A stretch of 64,000 nucleotides of DNA from Augochlora pura. Lineage: Eukaryota > Arthropoda > Insecta > Hymenoptera > Halictidae. The position numbers were made by a program, and so were the translations under genes. Location of the stretch: NCBI RefSeq assembly GCF_028453695.1, contig NC_135775.1, forward strand, positions 1 to 64,000, read 5' to 3'. The notes beneath the pieces are model-generated. The model had not been told where the DNA came from. It did not search any database and saw only the letters and a program-made list of their open reading frames with translations. Shown here one piece after another: positions 62,095 to 64,000 of the stretch (position 1 is the first letter of the stretch; the number at the start of each line of letters is the position of its first letter).

Positions 62095-63680
62095 ATGGAT
62101 TCCTTAATAGATCGAAATTTGTACGATTTCATTGGTGTAACAAATACAGCTACGACCAAAGAAGTATTAACATTTTTTATAAATACAATCGATGTTACAG
62201 TTTCTAAAGATATTTTTATGTATACGGTACCGTACAATTAATTTCTATGTCATTTTAGATTAAAAAAGCATATCGCAAGAAAGCCTTGTCTTGTCATCCC
62301 GACAAAAATCCGAACAATCCAAAAGCAGCAGAGTTATTTCATGATCTATCACGAGCATTGGAAATTCTTATAGATTCTTCTGCCCGGGTAAGCATATATC
62401 ATGATTATTATTACACTATAACTGTCTCAGAAATTCAAGAACAATATATTTCTCAACTTCTTTTCTATTTATATTCAACATTTCATTCTATGGGGATATA
62501 AGGCAGCTTATGATAAAGTTATTAATGCCAAGTATCTGGCAACGTTACGGACTAAAGAGTTGGATGCTAAACGCAGAAAATTAAAGGAAGATTTAGAAGC
62601 ACGAGAAGGTGCCTATAAACAATCTTTATATTCAAAATATCCTACAAACAATGACGAATATAAATTACAGGTAACCATTGTAAACCATTGCATTGTAAAT
62701 TTGATAAACCATTTCAAATATCATTTTCTGTTGGTAGCTTTTAACATTAGTACATTGTATTTTAGGCTGAAATAGAACGGCTCCGGAAGGAAGGATCTAA
62801 GCAGGTAGAGGAGGAAATAGCACTTATGAAAGAAAAAATTGAGCAAGAATCAAAAAAATTGTGGGAATCTGTTGATGTTGACAATGGCTCCTACAAAATT
62901 AAAATTAAATGGAAAACTAATAAAAACACTTTGAATAATAGTACATACAACTACGATACATTGCATAGAATATTTTCAAAGGTATATGCTATATGAAAAA
63001 TGACAATATTTGTTACATCTCTAAACGTTTTTACAAATAGGTAGTGATGATTATTACTAATCTCATCGCAATTTTCTGAAAAACAATTTTGTCTGCCCTT
63101 ACTTCTTAAATTCTTCTTCGTTCAACAATTTTTTAGATAATAATTATTTGTTTTAGTACGGCGATGTAGTAACTCTTATCCTTTCGTCATCGAGAGAAGG
63201 CAGAGCATTAGTTGAATATCAAAATAAGAATGATGCTGTATGTTTATGAATTACGTTAAAAGTAAATATTTCTATTTAAAAGAAACAACAGGTAAATGTT
63301 AAAATAATTTTGTTTACCAGGAGATGGCGTTGAACCTAGAAGTTGGTTTCATGGAAAATCCACTGAAACTTCAGAAATTGTGGGATGAAACGAAACAATC
63401 GGATTACAAAGAAGTGGGATCGGTTAACGGTGCGAATTATAACGAATGCACACCAAACGCCATTAATGATTCTACAGAATCCAAGGTTACATGAAACTAA
63501 TATTTTTTATTCTTTATTTCATTAGTAGATTCTCAATATTAAGAATGAAATGTAATGTTTCAGATAAGCACAAGTAAAATGTCCGATGCAGAATTTGAAC
63601 GCATTGTGTTGAATAATCTCAGAAGAGCTGAAGAACAAAAAAGACACATAAAAACGTCGATTTCGAAGGAAGTCACTTGA
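62095..63680 (+). CDS. DNAJC17: DnaJ homolog subfamily C member 17 (DNAJC17)
   Basis: Nuclear J-domain co-chaperone with an RNA-recognition motif, associated with the spliceosome (yeast Cwf23 relative). Seven exons (62095-62163, 62259-62387, 62503-62670, 62766-62981, 63157-63237, 63321-63485, 63564-63680) join to 314 residues; human is 304. The J domain occupies about residues 8-75: LYDFIGV, IKKAYRKKALSCHPDKNP with HPD at 36-38, then AELFHDLSRALEIL and AAYDKV. A long basic/acidic coiled-coil (KELDAKRRKLKEDLEAREGA; EIERLRKEGSKQVEEEI) follows. The RRM covers about 175-240 (YKIKIKWK, IFSKYGDVVTLIL, GRALVEYQ). The C-terminal helix EFERIVLNNLRRAEEQKR is family-typical. It diverges from BCKDHA. Confidence 0.95.
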
Positions 63681-64000
63681 TGAATAAATTTACTGATAAC
63701 GGTTGTTATACTGTTCTCCTTAGATATATTTCTTATACGTTTAAGAGTATGTACCGAAGTGCACAAATTATAATAAAGAAAACGTTATTTATAGTTACAA
63801 TCACAGAATAAAATAAATGCAACGATTTACGCGTATATACGCTAAAGCGATGTACAAGCTATAATCTTTTGAAATCTCGGTCTTCAAATATGAGAATTAA
63901 CCGTTCAGTTTTATATCGATATTAAATTGCAATCGTTAATCAAGAGCAACTGAATTTATTCAGATCTTTTCTATCCCTTCAAAGAGATCAATAGTTCGAT
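63681..64000. other. 3' flank of DNAJC17
   Basis: 3' UTR with AATAAA at 63771-63776, about 90 bases after the stop codon; a further ataaaataaa follows at about 63809. The rest to the window edge is AT-rich with no gene seen. Confidence 0.6.
63771..63776 (+). terminator. Poly(A) signal of DNAJC17
   Basis: AATAAA 90 bases downstream of the stop codon, the first canonical hexamer after the CDS. Confidence 0.6.

Overview
This window is nuclear DNA of an insect, most likely a hymenopteran (bee, ant or wasp). The genes are split by short GT-AG introns of about 60-150 bp. Coding DNA is rich in CpG, intergenic DNA is AT-rich, and there are many pure microsatellites and small terminal-inverted-repeat elements. 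It carries a neuroparsin gene (absent from Drosophila melanogaster) and a single TGIF-type homeobox gene where Drosophila has the achi/vis pair. Species cannot be decided from the sequence alone. Nothing indicates bacteria, phage, plasmid, CRISPR or a biosynthetic cluster.

I assembled fifteen protein-coding loci by joining exons by hand. For each multi-exon gene the GT/AG sites, reading phase and family similarity were checked, and the summed CDS length is a multiple of three. Left to right: a decayed piggyBac transposase tail; Tom22 (-) diverging from flightless-I (+); EMRE (-) diverging from Dph5 (+); a large RIIa/IQ-motif gene (+) with a probable internal promoter; neuroparsin (-); a TRC8/RNF145-like membrane RING ligase (+); mRpL40 (-) diverging from CTU2 (+); NDUFS5 (+); an 8-kb gene-free stretch, then a TGIF/achintya-type TALE homeobox gene (+); another 8-kb gene-free stretch, then a secreted DM4/DM12-family protein (+); mRpL17 (+) converging on BCKDHA (-); and DNAJC17 (+), which diverges from BCKDHA.

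Six of the fifteen loci encode mitochondrial proteins: Tom22 (import), EMRE (calcium uniporter), mRpL40 and mRpL17 (mitoribosome), NDUFS5 (complex I) and BCKDHA (branched-chain keto-acid oxidation). Two more modify the translation machinery (Dph5 makes diphthamide on eEF2; CTU2 thiolates tRNA wobble uridine). Housekeeping genes sit in divergent or convergent pairs with short spacers. The developmental or tissue-specific genes (RIIa/IQ, neuroparsin, TGIF, DM4/DM12) are flanked by long non-coding DNA.

The most interesting points are the very large single-exon body of the RIIa/IQ gene with a TATA-containing internal promoter before its IQ exon; a histidine-rich N-terminal exon predicted 3 kb upstream of the TGIF homeodomain; a tandem array with an exact 10-bp period; and a family of small inverted-repeat elements, one of which lies in the spacer between BCKDHA and DNAJC17. 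I found no wholly new multi-gene system. The novelty here is in gene structures and repeats.
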